A stretch of DNA of 64,000 nt from Undibacterium parvum (GCF_003955735.1 NZ_CP034464.1:2604001-2668000), one strand, 5' to 3'; positions 53,644 through 63,569 are shown, counted from the first letter of the stretch. Made by a program: numbers and translations. Notes: generated from the letters alone by a model not told the origin.

Positions 53644-55446
53644 ATGAGATTGAAAAAAACTGCCAGTATTGCCGTTTTATTTGCCAGCCTGGGCTTGCTC
53701 CAGGCACCCGCACCAGCCTTGGCTGCGAATACTGCAGCCAGCAGCAAAGCGAGCAAGGTCGAGACCCAACTCAAGGCGCTGAACGCCTTGCTCAAAGAGC
53801 AGTGGGAATACAACCTACGCAAGAATCCTGAGTTCGCCTCGATGATAGGTGATCAGCGTTACAACGATAAGCTCAGCGATTTTTCGCAAGCGGCAATCGA
53901 TGAAGAGACCCGCGCCGAAGCGGTCTTCTTAAAACGCTTTATGGCGATCGACAGCACAGGTTTTAGCACTCAGGATCAACTCAATAAAGACTTGATGGTG
54001 CGCCAGCTCGCCATCGGTGTAGAAGGCATCAAATTTAAAGAATGGCAGATGCCAGTGCTGCAAAATTCGGGACTGCATCTGGAAGCACCGGAAATGGTGG
54101 CGCGCTTATCGTTTAATTCGCTTAAAGATTATCAAGACTATCTGGCCAGGTTAAAAGCCTTGCCGCTGGCGTTTGATCAGATCACGGTGCAAATGCAAAA
54201 TGGCGTCAAAAGTAAGCTGATGCCACCGCAATTTTTGCTCACAAAAATTGCCCGCCAGTGTGAAGATATCGCCGCCATTAGCCTGGACGACTCTCCATTT
54301 ACGCAGCCACTGAAAAAATTCCCCGCCAGTTTTTCTGAGGCAGACAAGCAAAGCCTGAGCGCCGCGATTCGCGCCGCCGTGGTCACGCAGGTTGTGCCTA
54401 GTTACAAGAAATTTGCCGGGTTTGTGGCGACCGAATACGCCCCGCACGGGCGTCAGGATGTCGGTATCTGGTCCTTGCCGGAAGGCGCAGAGCGCTATAA
54501 ATTTCGCGTGAAAACCTCGACCACGACCGATATGGATCCTGAGCAGATTCATCAATTAGGTTTGCGCGAAGTGGCGCGGATCGAAGCTCTGATGTTGGGC
54601 ACGGCACAAAAACTCGGTTTTGCCGACCTTAAGAGTTTTAACGCCAGCGTGTTGAAGAACCCGGATTTGCATCCGAAATCGCGTCAGGAAATCCTCGACC
54701 TGTACACCAAGTACACCGAGCAGATGGAAGCCAAATTGCCGCAATTGTTTGGTCGCTTGCCGAAGGCAAAAATGACCGTGATGGCGGTACCCGAATTTAG
54801 CGAAAAAGAAGCGGCGGGTGCCTCTTACAATAACGGCACGCCAGATGGATCTCGGCCTGGTCACGTGATGGTCAACACCAGTGATTTTACCGAACGCCTG
54901 ACCTTGCCGATAGAGAGCACGGCCTTGCATGAAGGCTTGCCGGGTCATCATATGCAAATTTCCATTGCGCAAGAGTTGCAGGGCTTGCCAGAGTTTCGCA
55001 AGCAAGGTAATTACAACGCCTATGCCGAAGGTTGGGCGCTGTACTCAGAACGTCTAGGTGAAGAGCTGGGTTTTTATCAGGAGCCGTATAGCTATTACGG
55101 CCATTTGCAAGACGAGATGCTGCGCGCTATACGTTTAGTGGTCGACACCGGTCTGCATTACAAAAAGTGGAACCGTCAGCAAGTGGTGGACTTTTTCCAT
55201 GATCATTCCGGCATAGAAGAAGTCGATGTACAAAGTGAGACTGATCGCTACATCGTTTGGCCAGGGCAGGCGCTCGGTTATAAAATCGGACAGCTGAAGA
55301 TCGTTGCACTGCGTGAGTATGCGACCCAAAAACTGGGCAAAAAGTTTGATCTGCGCGCTTTCCATGATGAAATCTTAGGTGCCGGTGCCCTGCCTCTGGA
55401 TGTTTTGGAACAGCGTATTCATGCCTGGGTAAATGCCCAAATATGA
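53644..55446 (+). CDS. DUF885-family exported putative metallopeptidase
   Basis: A 600-residue protein with a signal peptide (SIAVLFASLGLLQAPAPALA, cut about residue 26). The family zinc motif HEGLPGHH is near the expected place (about residue 430), with GWALYSERLGEELG as the second conserved block. DUF885 proteins are gluzincin-like and related to M32 peptidases; activity is presumed. ATG 53644 follows AGGAGACAAGACG. Two shorter minus frames are shadows. Confidence 0.88.
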   Translation: MRLKKTASIAVLFASLGLLQAPAPALAANTAASSKASKVETQLKALNALLKEQWEYNLRKNPEFASMIGDQRYNDKLSDFSQAAIDEETRAEAVFLKRFMAIDSTGFSTQDQLNKDLMVRQLAIGVEGIKFKEWQMPVLQNSGLHLEAPEMVARLSFNSLKDYQDYLARLKALPLAFDQITVQMQNGVKSKLMPPQFLLTKIARQCEDIAAISLDDSPFTQPLKKFPASFSEADKQSLSAAIRAAVVTQVVPSYKKFAGFVATEYAPHGRQDVGIWSLPEGAERYKFRVKTSTTTDMDPEQIHQLGLREVARIEALMLGTAQKLGFADLKSFNASVLKNPDLHPKSRQEILDLYTKYTEQMEAKLPQLFGRLPKAKMTVMAVPEFSEKEAAGASYNNGTPDGSRPGHVMVNTSDFTERLTLPIESTALHEGLPGHHMQISIAQELQGLPEFRKQGNYNAYAEGWALYSERLGEELGFYQEPYSYYGHLQDEMLRAIRLVVDTGLHYKKWNRQQVVDFFHDHSGIEEVDVQSETDRYIVWPGQALGYKIGQLKIVALREYATQKLGKKFDLRAFHDEILGAGALPLDVLEQRIHAWVNAQI

Positions 55447-55607
55447 TTTAAAGCCGAGCGGCTTGTTGTTTATTTGAAAAAGGCCATGCGTAAGCGTGGC
55501 CTTTTTTGTGCCGGGCAGAAAATTTTTTAATCAGCTCCCACAAATTTTTGGCAAATGAGCTGGAGAGGCGAGTAGAATCGATCAGATCAACTCTTCTCGG
55601 AGGCAAT

Positions 55608-55883
55608 ATGAGTGCATTTTCTATGCCGGTGTATATGGTCGATTTTACCCCCAAGAGTATCGCCGCCATTCTCTCGCCGGATGCGATTGGTGGTTCAGAA
55701 GTAGAAGTCGATGTGTATGCGCGTACCGACGTGAGTTTGAAATTAATCGCCAAGGGCCAGCGACTGAAAGACGCGGATGATAATTTTCGGATTATTGTCA
55801 GTGCCGATGGTGTTAGCAACCAGCATGACTGGAACTTCACGATCTTGCGCGATTCGGCCGATCGTAGCCGCAAAAAACGCTAA
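55608..55883 (+). CDS. small hypothetical protein
   Basis: A 91-residue protein with CGGAGG before the ATG at 55608. Beta-rich middle (SEVEVDVYARTDVSLKLIAKG) and a basic end (RDSADRSRKKR). No family recognised. The longer frame from 55506 includes non-coding sequence. Confidence 0.6.
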   Translation: MSAFSMPVYMVDFTPKSIAAILSPDAIGGSEVEVDVYARTDVSLKLIAKGQRLKDADDNFRIIVSADGVSNQHDWNFTILRDSADRSRKKR

Positions 55884-55901
55884 TTCTGCAAAAGCTGCGG
55901 T

Positions 55902-56564
55902 TTAGCCTTGCCACTTCCTTTGTAGGCCAGTATCAGTATGGATCCAGCCGCCCTTGGCGCTGGGCCGGTAATAGAAACCGACGCCGCCTTGCCTGAAACT
56001 CTGGATTAATTCCCCCAAGACTTCTTCGTGTAAATGCGCGATGCGGATATCGGCTGCGCGCCCTTCCAGATGCAGGGATTTACGTGCTGCCGGTATCCCC
56101 TCTTCTCTCAGCCGCTGATTCGATTCCGGGGTGCGATAGCCAGACAAAATTTCTAAGGGCTTGGTCATGCCTAAGCGCGCGATGAAGGCCTGGGTCGCCC
56201 ACAAAGTTTCGAGTAATTTAGGGTCAATGGCGGCGGATTTTTTGCCGTTGACGTCGCGCAATAAATGGCAGACTTGCTGATAGGCGGAGTCCAGCATTTC
56301 TCCGTCTTTCCAGTACAAGAGTTGTACCCGTTCGCCACTGGCCGGACGGATCAGATCGAGGCTGCGCGGCTTCAGCCAAAAATCCAGATCGAGCGCCTGC
56401 GAATCAAACAAATCAGGCGGCGGTGTCAATGGCTTGTGTTTGGCGGCAGCCGTGTCGCTGGCTTCAACACTTTGCGCCAGTGCTAAGGGTGCCCTGACTC
56501 CCATGAATAGTCCGGCGGCACTCAGTATCAGTGATTTTTTTAAGACGCTACGGCGTGATGACAT
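55902..56564 (-). CDS. DUF882/YcbK-like peptidase M15-fold exported protein
   Basis: A 220-residue protein with a Tat-type signal (SSRRSVLKKSLILSAAGLFM). The mature domain is of the DUF882 type: PLEILSGYRTPESNQRLREEG, SLHLEGRAADIRI (His and Asp zinc ligands) and GGVGFYYRPSAKGGWIHTDTG (HxD). Related to VanY/MepA-like M15 peptidases, so it may act on peptidoglycan. I start at ATG 56564, with AAGG upstream. Confidence 0.9.
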   Translation of the reverse strand: MSSRRSVLKKSLILSAAGLFMGVRAPLALAQSVEASDTAAAKHKPLTPPPDLFDSQALDLDFWLKPRSLDLIRPASGERVQLLYWKDGEMLDSAYQQVCHLLRDVNGKKSAAIDPKLLETLWATQAFIARLGMTKPLEILSGYRTPESNQRLREEGIPAARKSLHLEGRAADIRIAHLHEEVLGELIQSFRQGGVGFYYRPSAKGGWIHTDTGLQRKWQG

Positions 56565-56658
56565 GGGCTGAACCTTGCATGGGAGAGACTTAGAGTAAAT
56601 ACGAAACAATGCAAAATTTTACACAAAATTGCGCTGCTTTGCAGAGCAGCGCCGATTC

Positions 56659-57876
56659 TTAAGTGCGCTTCAAAACTTTCTCCACCGGACTAAAGCGCAG
56701 ACGGAAAGCATCCGGCATGGCCGAGCCTAGCAAGGGGCGTAAATACATGCGAAAAGCGTCAGTCACATCGGTGCCGCTGGCGCTGATGAACTCGTCTTCC
56801 ATGGTACGGGTTTTGCCGGCCACCGCGTCTAAAGGCAGTAAGTCATAATCGACTGAGTAAAAGCCGGTACGCCGTATCGCCACCGAACCATCGTGCTTAC
56901 CCCACATGGCAAATTGCACCGCTTTTTCGCCTACTTCGCGTGCTTCCCGCTGATCGACATCCGAGACACAACCGATGAAGGAGCGCTGTAAGTAGCCAAA
57001 GGTGTCGCCGCGCACACGTTTGATGCCCAGCTTGGCTTTGATTTCTTCGCAGAGTAAATCGGCCAGCGCACCGGTGCCTGAGAGTTGCACATTGCCATGC
57101 GCATCGCGCTCCAGGTCTTTCGCCAATAGGCTAAGGATGGGCGTGCCGCTGGCGTCGTGTATGCCTTCTGATACGGCAACCACGCAGCGGCCATAGCGCA
57201 GATAGACGGCTTTGACTTCTATCAAAAATTTTTCTATAGAAAAATCGCGCTCAGGTAGATAGATTAAATGCGGGCCGTCTTCCGGGAATTTTTTTCCCAG
57301 CGCCGAGGCCGCCGTCAAAAATCCGGCATGCCGTCCCATCACCACACCCACGTACACACCAGGCAAGGCGGCGTTATCCAGATTGGCACCGGCAAATGCC
57401 TGCGCCACAAAGCGTGCCGCAGAAGGGAAGCCGGGCGTATGGTCGCTACCGACTAGATCGTTATCGATGGTCTTGGGGATGTGGATGCAGCGCAGCGGAT
57501 AACCCGCTTTTTGCGCCTCCAGACTGACGATGCGCACCGTATCGGAAGAGTCGTTGCCGCCTATGTAGAAAAAATGCTCGATCTGGTGGGCGCGCAAGAC
57601 TTTAAAAATTTCCTGGCAATACTTTTCATCTGGTTTGTCGCGAGTAGAGCCGAGTGCAGAAGAGGGCGTATTGGCGACTAGTTCCAGATTGTGGCTGGTC
57701 TCTTGGGTCAGATCGACGAAGTCTTCATCGATGATGCCGCGCACGCCATGACGGGCACCATAGATCCGTTCTACCTGGCGAAAGCGGCGCGCCTCCAGCA
57801 CTACGCCGGCCAGCGTCTGGTTAATCACCGCGGTGGGGCCGCCACCCTGCGCTACCAAGATTTTCCCAGATGCCAT
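56659..57876 (-). CDS. pfp: pyrophosphate-type 6-phosphofructokinase
   Basis: A 405-residue PFK-A superfamily enzyme phosphorylating fructose-6-phosphate. It has IGGNDSS (residues 105-111) where ATP enzymes have GGDG, and PKTIDND (134-140) with the Lys characteristic of PPi-dependent enzymes. MGRHAGF and VRGDTFGYLQRS complete the active site. The Asn in GGND (usually Asp-Asp) is a small deviation, so the phosphoryl donor should be tested. It would give reversible glycolytic flux without ATP. Confidence 0.9.
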   Translation of the reverse strand: MASGKILVAQGGGPTAVINQTLAGVVLEARRFRQVERIYGARHGVRGIIDEDFVDLTQETSHNLELVANTPSSALGSTRDKPDEKYCQEIFKVLRAHQIEHFFYIGGNDSSDTVRIVSLEAQKAGYPLRCIHIPKTIDNDLVGSDHTPGFPSAARFVAQAFAGANLDNAALPGVYVGVVMGRHAGFLTAASALGKKFPEDGPHLIYLPERDFSIEKFLIEVKAVYLRYGRCVVAVSEGIHDASGTPILSLLAKDLERDAHGNVQLSGTGALADLLCEEIKAKLGIKRVRGDTFGYLQRSFIGCVSDVDQREAREVGEKAVQFAMWGKHDGSVAIRRTGFYSVDYDLLPLDAVAGKTRTMEDEFISASGTDVTDAFRMYLRPLLGSAMPDAFRLRFSPVEKVLKRT

Positions 57877-58062
57877 GCAGTTCTCCTGTGGATTTATTCT
57901 AAAGGTATTTGTTGGTCATCTTGCCACTTCGCCCGCTGGTGGGCAAGCGCTTTCGCATCGCCTTTGCCGGCATGCTGTTATGGTCGTTTTTTGTTGAACT
58001 GTATCTGTTTCGTTGTTGCCTGGGCGTGTCACAATGAGGCATCCACATTCACTCTTTTTGCC

Positions 58063-58815
58063 ATGCTTACAGCGCAACAAATACAGCAGTTTAGTACCGA
58101 CGGTTACCTGGTCTTGCCAGCCTTGTCGGATGCCAGCTATTGCGAAGCCGTGGTTGGCTTGGCGCTGCAAGAATTAGCGGCAGAAGCAGGCCCTATCGAG
58201 TACGAGGCCGATACCCGTTATCCGGGCGCACCCGCTTCACGCGATGCCGAAGGCGGCCGCACTGCCAGACGCTTATTGCAGGCGGTGGCGCGTAGCCCCT
58301 TGCTGGCCGATTGGGCGCGCTGTGCGCAGCTAAGCGCGGCCCTGCATCAGCTATTGGGGGAAGGCGCGGCGCTGTCGCAAGTGCATCACAACTGCATCAT
58401 GACTAAGCAGCCGCGTTTTTCCAGCATTACCGGCTGGCACCGGGATAGCCGCTACTGGCAATTTCAGCGCGCCGAGCTGATTTCGGCATGGCTGGCCTTG
58501 CGTGATGAGACCGTAGAAAATGGCTGTCTACTGGTGCTGCCAGGCTCGCAGCGCTGGACTATCCAGCCCGAGCAACTCGATGCAGCGCAGTTTTTACGTG
58601 CCGATTTGGCACAGAATCAAGCGCTATTGCAGCAGGCGATTGCGGTGCCTTTAAAACAGGGCGACGCGCTGTTATTTCACAGTAATCTGTTTCATGCGGC
58701 TGGCTGCAATCAAACCGCACAGACTAAGTTTTCTATGGTGTTTACCTATCGCGCTGCGGATAATCCACCGCTCGCCGATAGCCGTTCAGCAAGCTTGCCT
58801 GAGATAGTGATTTAG
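58063..58815 (+). CDS. phytanoyl-CoA dioxygenase-like Fe(II)/2-oxoglutarate oxygenase
   Basis: A 250-residue PhyH-type oxygenase. Iron ligands: GWHRDSRYW (His and Asp) and DALLFHSNLFHAAG (distal His); the 2-oxoglutarate Arg is likely in KFSMVFTYRA. I start at ATG 58063, where the conserved domain begins (MLTAQQIQQFSTDGYLVL); the longer frame upstream is not conserved. The substrate is unknown. It converges with the sensor-kinase gene. Confidence 0.88.
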   Translation: MLTAQQIQQFSTDGYLVLPALSDASYCEAVVGLALQELAAEAGPIEYEADTRYPGAPASRDAEGGRTARRLLQAVARSPLLADWARCAQLSAALHQLLGEGAALSQVHHNCIMTKQPRFSSITGWHRDSRYWQFQRAELISAWLALRDETVENGCLLVLPGSQRWTIQPEQLDAAQFLRADLAQNQALLQQAIAVPLKQGDALLFHSNLFHAAGCNQTAQTKFSMVFTYRAADNPPLADSRSASLPEIVI

Positions 58816-58828
58816 CTTGCAGAAAAAC

Positions 58829-60724
58829 CTAAGGCGCAATATCCATGCGCCTTTCCGCCTGTTCCTTTGCTTCAGACGTGGCTAGCGGCAGATCAAACCA
58901 GAAGATGCTGCCGTTGCCAATTTTGGTGTCGAAGCCGATCTCACCCTGCATCGCGATTACCAGCGATTTAGTGATTTTTAAGCCCAATCCGGTGCCACCT
59001 TGTTGGCGGGTATTGCCATTGTTGTCTTGCGCAAAGGCGCCAAATATCTGTCCCTGAAATTCATTGGAAATGCCCGGTCCATGATCTTCAACTTGCACTC
59101 TGGCTTTGCCATCGCGCAGGATAATCCGTATATCCACCTGATGTGAGTCCCCCGAAAATTTGGCTGCATTTGATAAGAGATTGGCCAAAATCTGCGGCAC
59201 ACGGGCGGCGTCGGCGATCACGAGGCAAGACTGGGGATGCGCGCCTAGTACATACTGCACCTGGTAATTGAGGCCATAGCCGCCATTGTCTAAAATCGAT
59301 TGCTTCACGATACTGAGCAGATCGACCTGGCTCAATTGCAAGCTCATTTTTCCGGCGGCCAATTTCTCCATGTCGAGCAAGTCATTGGTGAGTAAGATCA
59401 AACGCTGGCTATTTTTTTGCGCCAGGCTGACTAATTTTATGGCGGCGTCAGGCAGCGCACCGGCTACGCCGCCTTCCAGCAATTTGAGCGAGCCATGAAT
59501 CGAGGTTAAAGGTGTACGTAATTCATGGCTGACAGTAGAGACAAATTCCGATTTCAATCTATCCAAACGATGGCGTTCGCTGATGTCGCGCACTATGCCG
59601 ATGTAGATGAGCTCATCGTGATCGAGCGCGCGCGAGACCGCCAAATCCATCGCGAATAGGCTGCCATCCTTACGCATGCCCTCAACCTCGCGCCCTATGC
59701 CAATAATTTTTGCAGCGCCACCGTCTGCATAATTTTTTAGATAGCCGTCATGTGCGCTGCGATGTGGCTCTGGCATCAGCATGCGTATGTTCCTGGCGAT
59801 GACTTCATCCTCAACATAACCAAAGATGCGACTGGCAGCCTGATTAAATGAGCGTATGGTACCCAAGCTGTCTATGGTGATGATGCCATCGACGACATTG
59901 TCGAGTATCGCTTGGGTGTGTGCAAGCTGTTCATCCATGGTCTGGCGCTGGTACTGTAGTTGTACCGATAAAACATTGAGAGCATTGCCCAAGGCGTAAA
60001 ATTCCTGCGTGCCATGATAGATGGTGGTTTGCTCGCCTATATGCTCGCTCAGGTGTTCGGCAAATGCGGTGGTTTGCTGTAATACACGCATGGGTGTGCG
60101 TAACATCAGTACCAACATAAAGAAATTGGCCAGCGCAGCGGTCATGGCATACAGCAAGGTGTGCCGCCATTGCCTGGCTGTCCTGTCATGCAATTCTGTC
60201 AGGCTATAGCGAATGCGGATAGAGGCCAACCAACTGCCAGCCTGAATCGGATACCAATTTTCTAGTTGGACATCGGGCGGTAGAAAATCATTTTTCCAAT
60301 TCGCTTCGGCGGTCTTGCCTGTGGCGGTATCGAGCGCCTCCTCCGCCAAGTGCGGGATGGTGGTCTTGTTAGTAAATAAGGGCTCTGGAAAACCGTCTAC
60401 TTTGATGACTTCGCTGAGTACGCGATTCTTAGTGTCGACGATTAAGATGCCGTCGACCAAGGGAAATTTTGCGTTGAGCAAAAGCACACTCTCTAGCGCT
60501 TCGACGTCTTTGCTGAGTATCAAAGCGGCACTGACCGCCTCTATGTTTTTGACCAAAAACTGGATATTTTCATTGATCTGAGCACGTTCCCGTTTCACTG
60601 ATTGATAGGTAAATACGGTCGAGACCAACAGTATGGCGAGCGTTACCGCGATGCCGATAAATAGCAGCAATTGGCTAGATAGGCGATGCGGTAAATAGCG
60701 ACGCCAATTCATTGCTAGACCCAT
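58829..60724 (-). CDS. membrane-bound PAS sensor histidine kinase
   Basis: A 631-residue protein: TM1 (about 16-38), a periplasmic domain (40-185), TM2 (190-208), a HAMP-like linker, a PAS domain (268-385) with FGYVEDEVIARNIRMLMPEPH, HisKA with H400 in SHELRTP, and HATPase_c (NLLSNAAKFS, DHGPGIS, GGTGLGLKI). No receiver domain and no response regulator gene is nearby. Its start is three bases after the PhnD-like gene, which suggests the binding protein feeds the sensor's periplasmic domain. A REP-like half motif occurs at its extreme 3' end. Confidence 0.93.
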   Translation of the reverse strand: MGLAMNWRRYLPHRLSSQLLLFIGIAVTLAILLVSTVFTYQSVKRERAQINENIQFLVKNIEAVSAALILSKDVEALESVLLLNAKFPLVDGILIVDTKNRVLSEVIKVDGFPEPLFTNKTTIPHLAEEALDTATGKTAEANWKNDFLPPDVQLENWYPIQAGSWLASIRIRYSLTELHDRTARQWRHTLLYAMTAALANFFMLVLMLRTPMRVLQQTTAFAEHLSEHIGEQTTIYHGTQEFYALGNALNVLSVQLQYQRQTMDEQLAHTQAILDNVVDGIITIDSLGTIRSFNQAASRIFGYVEDEVIARNIRMLMPEPHRSAHDGYLKNYADGGAAKIIGIGREVEGMRKDGSLFAMDLAVSRALDHDELIYIGIVRDISERHRLDRLKSEFVSTVSHELRTPLTSIHGSLKLLEGGVAGALPDAAIKLVSLAQKNSQRLILLTNDLLDMEKLAAGKMSLQLSQVDLLSIVKQSILDNGGYGLNYQVQYVLGAHPQSCLVIADAARVPQILANLLSNAAKFSGDSHQVDIRIILRDGKARVQVEDHGPGISNEFQGQIFGAFAQDNNGNTRQQGGTGLGLKITKSLVIAMQGEIGFDTKIGNGSIFWFDLPLATSEAKEQAERRMDIAP

Positions 60725-60727
60725 GTT

Positions 60728-61567
60728 TTATTCTTTTTCAAGCAGCGTAAATTTTTCTATGCCGAGTTTTTCTAGTTGCAAATAGTCGCTCTCGTAGTTG
60801 GTGGCCAGTGGTTGTGGTAAGCGAACTTCCTTGAGCAAGGCCAAGCCCGCAGGGTCTTTTGGCAGCGCTAAAAACGCAGCCTTTACCGCCGCACGTACTG
60901 CTTCCGGCACGCGCGGATGGACGATCACAGGATGGGATGCTGAACCCGGTGTCTGATAAATAATCCTGAGTTGATCACGGATCTCAGGTTTTTCGTCGTT
61001 GTAGGTATTATTGACTGCACCGCCAGCGGCGACACTGCCATTGAGTATGCTGCGAAAAACATTGCCGTGGGTATTGAGAAAGCGCTGCTCGAATTTTATT
61101 TTATTTTCTGCCAGCAAGGCGCGCATATACAAAGAAGCGCCAAAGGCATTCGGTGCCGGAAAGCCGATTTCTTTACCGCTTAAATCGCTGATGTTTTTAT
61201 ACGGGCTGTCTTTGCGCACCAGCAGGATGCCCGTCAATGCCTTGCTATCTCTGACGATAGGCAGGTAGCCTTGGGCATTTTTCGCCATCACCGCATGGTA
61301 GGGATTGGCATAGGCAAAATCGGGCTCGCCTTTGAGTAAGCCGCGTTCAAACTTGGGGATTGATGATTGCAAGCTTAGTTCTAGCGTGATACCTGTGTCG
61401 CGCGCGATGCGATCGAGCAGCGGTTGCCACTCGCTATGCAGTTGCACCACATTGTATTGCGGTACCACCGCGATGCTGTAGGTGGTGGCGAAGACGCTGC
61501 TGTTGCTCAGCAGCGTACCGGCCAAAGCCAGCAGCGGAAGATACTTCTTGAAGTGATGCAAAGGCAT
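60728..61567 (-). CDS. PhnD-like periplasmic substrate-binding protein
   Basis: A 279-residue protein with a signal peptide (LLALAGTLLSNSSVFA) and the phosphate/phosphite/phosphonate-binding family fold (SIAVVPQYNVVQLHSEWQPLLDRI, LLKGEPDFAYANPYHAVM, KEIGFPAPNAFGASLYMRALL). No ABC permease or ATPase follows; instead a sensor kinase does, so it is more likely a sensory than a transport protein. The ligand is unknown. Confidence 0.9.
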   Translation of the reverse strand: MPLHHFKKYLPLLALAGTLLSNSSVFATTYSIAVVPQYNVVQLHSEWQPLLDRIARDTGITLELSLQSSIPKFERGLLKGEPDFAYANPYHAVMAKNAQGYLPIVRDSKALTGILLVRKDSPYKNISDLSGKEIGFPAPNAFGASLYMRALLAENKIKFEQRFLNTHGNVFRSILNGSVAAGGAVNNTYNDEKPEIRDQLRIIYQTPGSASHPVIVHPRVPEAVRAAVKAAFLALPKDPAGLALLKEVRLPQPLATNYESDYLQLEKLGIEKFTLLEKE

Positions 61568-61687
61568 TTTCTATACTCCTGAGAATAATAGATGAGCGCA
61601 AGCAATGTTGATAATGAAGCTACTTCAAGAAGCATAGCATGTTGCATGTCACGACAATGACTTATTTTTTTGCAAATTGCTAGAAAA

Positions 61688-62938
61688 TTACAACTCCAAA
61701 GCGATCAATTCTTGCACGGTCTGACGGCGGCGTATTTGCCTGATCTGCTCACCATCGACCAGTATCTCCGGTATCAAGGGACGTGAGTTGTAATTGGACG
61801 ACATGCTGGCGCCATAGGCACCGGTATCGTGAAACACGAATAAATCGCCAATCTCGCAAGCGGGCAAGTTTTGGCTGGTGACCACACCTCCATCTTCCTG
61901 AGTGAACACATCGCCCGATTCGCACAGGGGGCCAGCGACCACGGTGGCACGTGCAGTGCTAGTGCGTGGGCTGCCGTCCGGCGCGTGGGTGCTGATACGG
62001 TGGTAACTGCCATACATGGCGGGACGCGCCAGATCATTGAAACCGGCATCGACCATGGCAAAGAAATTGTTGCCGACTTGTTTTTGCGCCCGCAGTTCAG
62101 AAATCAAGATGCCAGCTTGCGCCACCAGAAAACGTCCCGGCTCTATCTCCATGCTGATTTTATGACCCAGATGCGCTTCGATTTTTTGCCGGGCCTGATC
62201 CCAGATCTGAAAGTAGTGTTCGGTATCGACTAGCGCTTCGCCTTCCTGATACGGGATAGACAGGCCGCCACCGATGGAGATCGCCTGCAGATCACTGCCG
62301 CATAGTTTGACCTGTTCCAACATGGCATCGCAAACGCTTTGCAGATGCGCGTAATCGACCCCTGAACCTATGTGCATGTGCAGACCGACTAACTGCAAGC
62401 CGTATTGCTTGATCAGCGCTAAGGCCTGCGGCAAATATTCATGCCAGATGCCGTGCTTGCTTTGCTCACCGCCGGTATTGGTCTTGCGGCTGTGGCCATG
62501 CCCGAAACCCGGGTTGATGCGTAACCAGACCGGGTGGCCAGGATGGGCCAAACCGAGTTGCTCTAGCATCTGGGGTGAGCCGCAATTGACCGGGATATTC
62601 AGTTCAACCACGCGCTGCAAGGCGTTTTTATCGAGCAGATCGGCGGTGAAAACGATAGGCGCATGCGCCGCCCCATTGACTTGCGCGTTCGGCGCATAGC
62701 CAGCCGCCAGCGCCCGTTCTACTTCGCCTAGCGAGACTGAATCGACCATCACGCCTTCTTCGCGCATCAGCTTGAGCAGGTGAATATTGCTCGATGCTTT
62801 TTGCGCGAAACGGATCACGTCAAATTGACGCAATCTGGCGATTTGACTGCGTACCACTTGCGCGTCATAAGCCCAGCAAGGGGTAGCAAATTCACGCGCG
62901 ATTTGGGCGATTTGGGCGGGGCTGATGGCATTACTCAT
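61688..62938 (-). CDS. lysA: diaminopimelate decarboxylase-like PLP enzyme
   Basis: A 416-residue fold-type III PLP enzyme. PLP lysine K47 in VIRFAQKASSN, the phosphate-binding SIGGGLSIPY, EPGRFLVAQAG, and the active-site Cys in GPLCESGD with the Tyr in DTGAYGASMSSNYNSRP. It converts meso-diaminopimelate to lysine; a related D-ornithine/lysine decarboxylase is less likely. I take ATG 62938, though a start at 62971 is possible. Divergent from an Lrp/AsnC regulator. Confidence 0.85.
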   Translation of the reverse strand: MSNAISPAQIAQIAREFATPCWAYDAQVVRSQIARLRQFDVIRFAQKASSNIHLLKLMREEGVMVDSVSLGEVERALAAGYAPNAQVNGAAHAPIVFTADLLDKNALQRVVELNIPVNCGSPQMLEQLGLAHPGHPVWLRINPGFGHGHSRKTNTGGEQSKHGIWHEYLPQALALIKQYGLQLVGLHMHIGSGVDYAHLQSVCDAMLEQVKLCGSDLQAISIGGGLSIPYQEGEALVDTEHYFQIWDQARQKIEAHLGHKISMEIEPGRFLVAQAGILISELRAQKQVGNNFFAMVDAGFNDLARPAMYGSYHRISTHAPDGSPRTSTARATVVAGPLCESGDVFTQEDGGVVTSQNLPACEIGDLFVFHDTGAYGASMSSNYNSRPLIPEILVDGEQIRQIRRRQTVQELIALEL

Positions 62939-63098
62939 GGTCGTTTCGATTCTCAGGATTATTTCGTTCATTGCCGCTTACCGGAACTCGAAAGCGGTAT
63001 TGTTAACCTATACTGTAACAAGGCTAAGGCGTAAAATGAAGCTGATACGATAGGTAATAAAGCGTATTTTTCGTGAATTGAATTGAAATTGAGGCGAA

Positions 63099-63560
63099 AT
63101 GCTTATGAATCAAAAAATCGATCAGTTCGATCAAAATATCCTGCAATTGTTGCAACAAGATGCCCGTGTCTCGCATGCCGAGATAGGTCGCAAAGTGCAT
63201 CTGAGCCAGCCCGCAGTCTCGGAACGGATCAAGCGCCTCGAGGCTGCCGGCGTGATCCGTGGCTACCGTGCCGATATCAATCCCCGGGCGCTGGGTTACC
63301 AGATCACCGCCATGATACGCATCTCTACTCAGCAAGGCCGACCGTATGCCGAGTATGTCGCGGCTTGCCCCGAAATCATAGACTGTTATACCGTCACCGG
63401 TGAAGACGGTGCCGTGATGCGCGTGCTGGCCACCGATGTCGAGCATTTGCAACGCATCATCAATGAGCTTAACGCCTACGGCTCTACCTCGACCGCGATT
63501 GTGCTGACCACCCATGTGGCGGGCAAGCCTATCTCGGTGCCGAAATCTCTCGAATTATAG
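63099..63560 (+). CDS. Lrp/AsnC-family regulator
   Basis: A 153-residue regulator: N-terminal HTH (ISHAEIGRKVHLSQPAVSERIKRLE-like region, residues 20-60), then a RAM/ACT domain (QITAMIRISTQ, YTVTGEDGAVMRVLATDVEHLQRI). Feast/famine regulator; being divergent from lysA, it may regulate that gene in response to lysine or another amino acid. GAGG is four bases before ATG 63099 and ten before the ATG at 63105, so either start is possible. Confidence 0.92.
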   Translation: MLMNQKIDQFDQNILQLLQQDARVSHAEIGRKVHLSQPAVSERIKRLEAAGVIRGYRADINPRALGYQITAMIRISTQQGRPYAEYVAACPEIIDCYTVTGEDGAVMRVLATDVEHLQRIINELNAYGSTSTAIVLTTHVAGKPISVPKSLEL

Positions 63561-63569
63561 GAGCATCAA

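Noticed and set aside
57691..58062. 124-residue N-terminal extension of the PhyH-like oxygenase
   Set aside because: It lies antisense to the start of the phosphofructokinase gene, and the conserved oxygenase domain begins at 58063.
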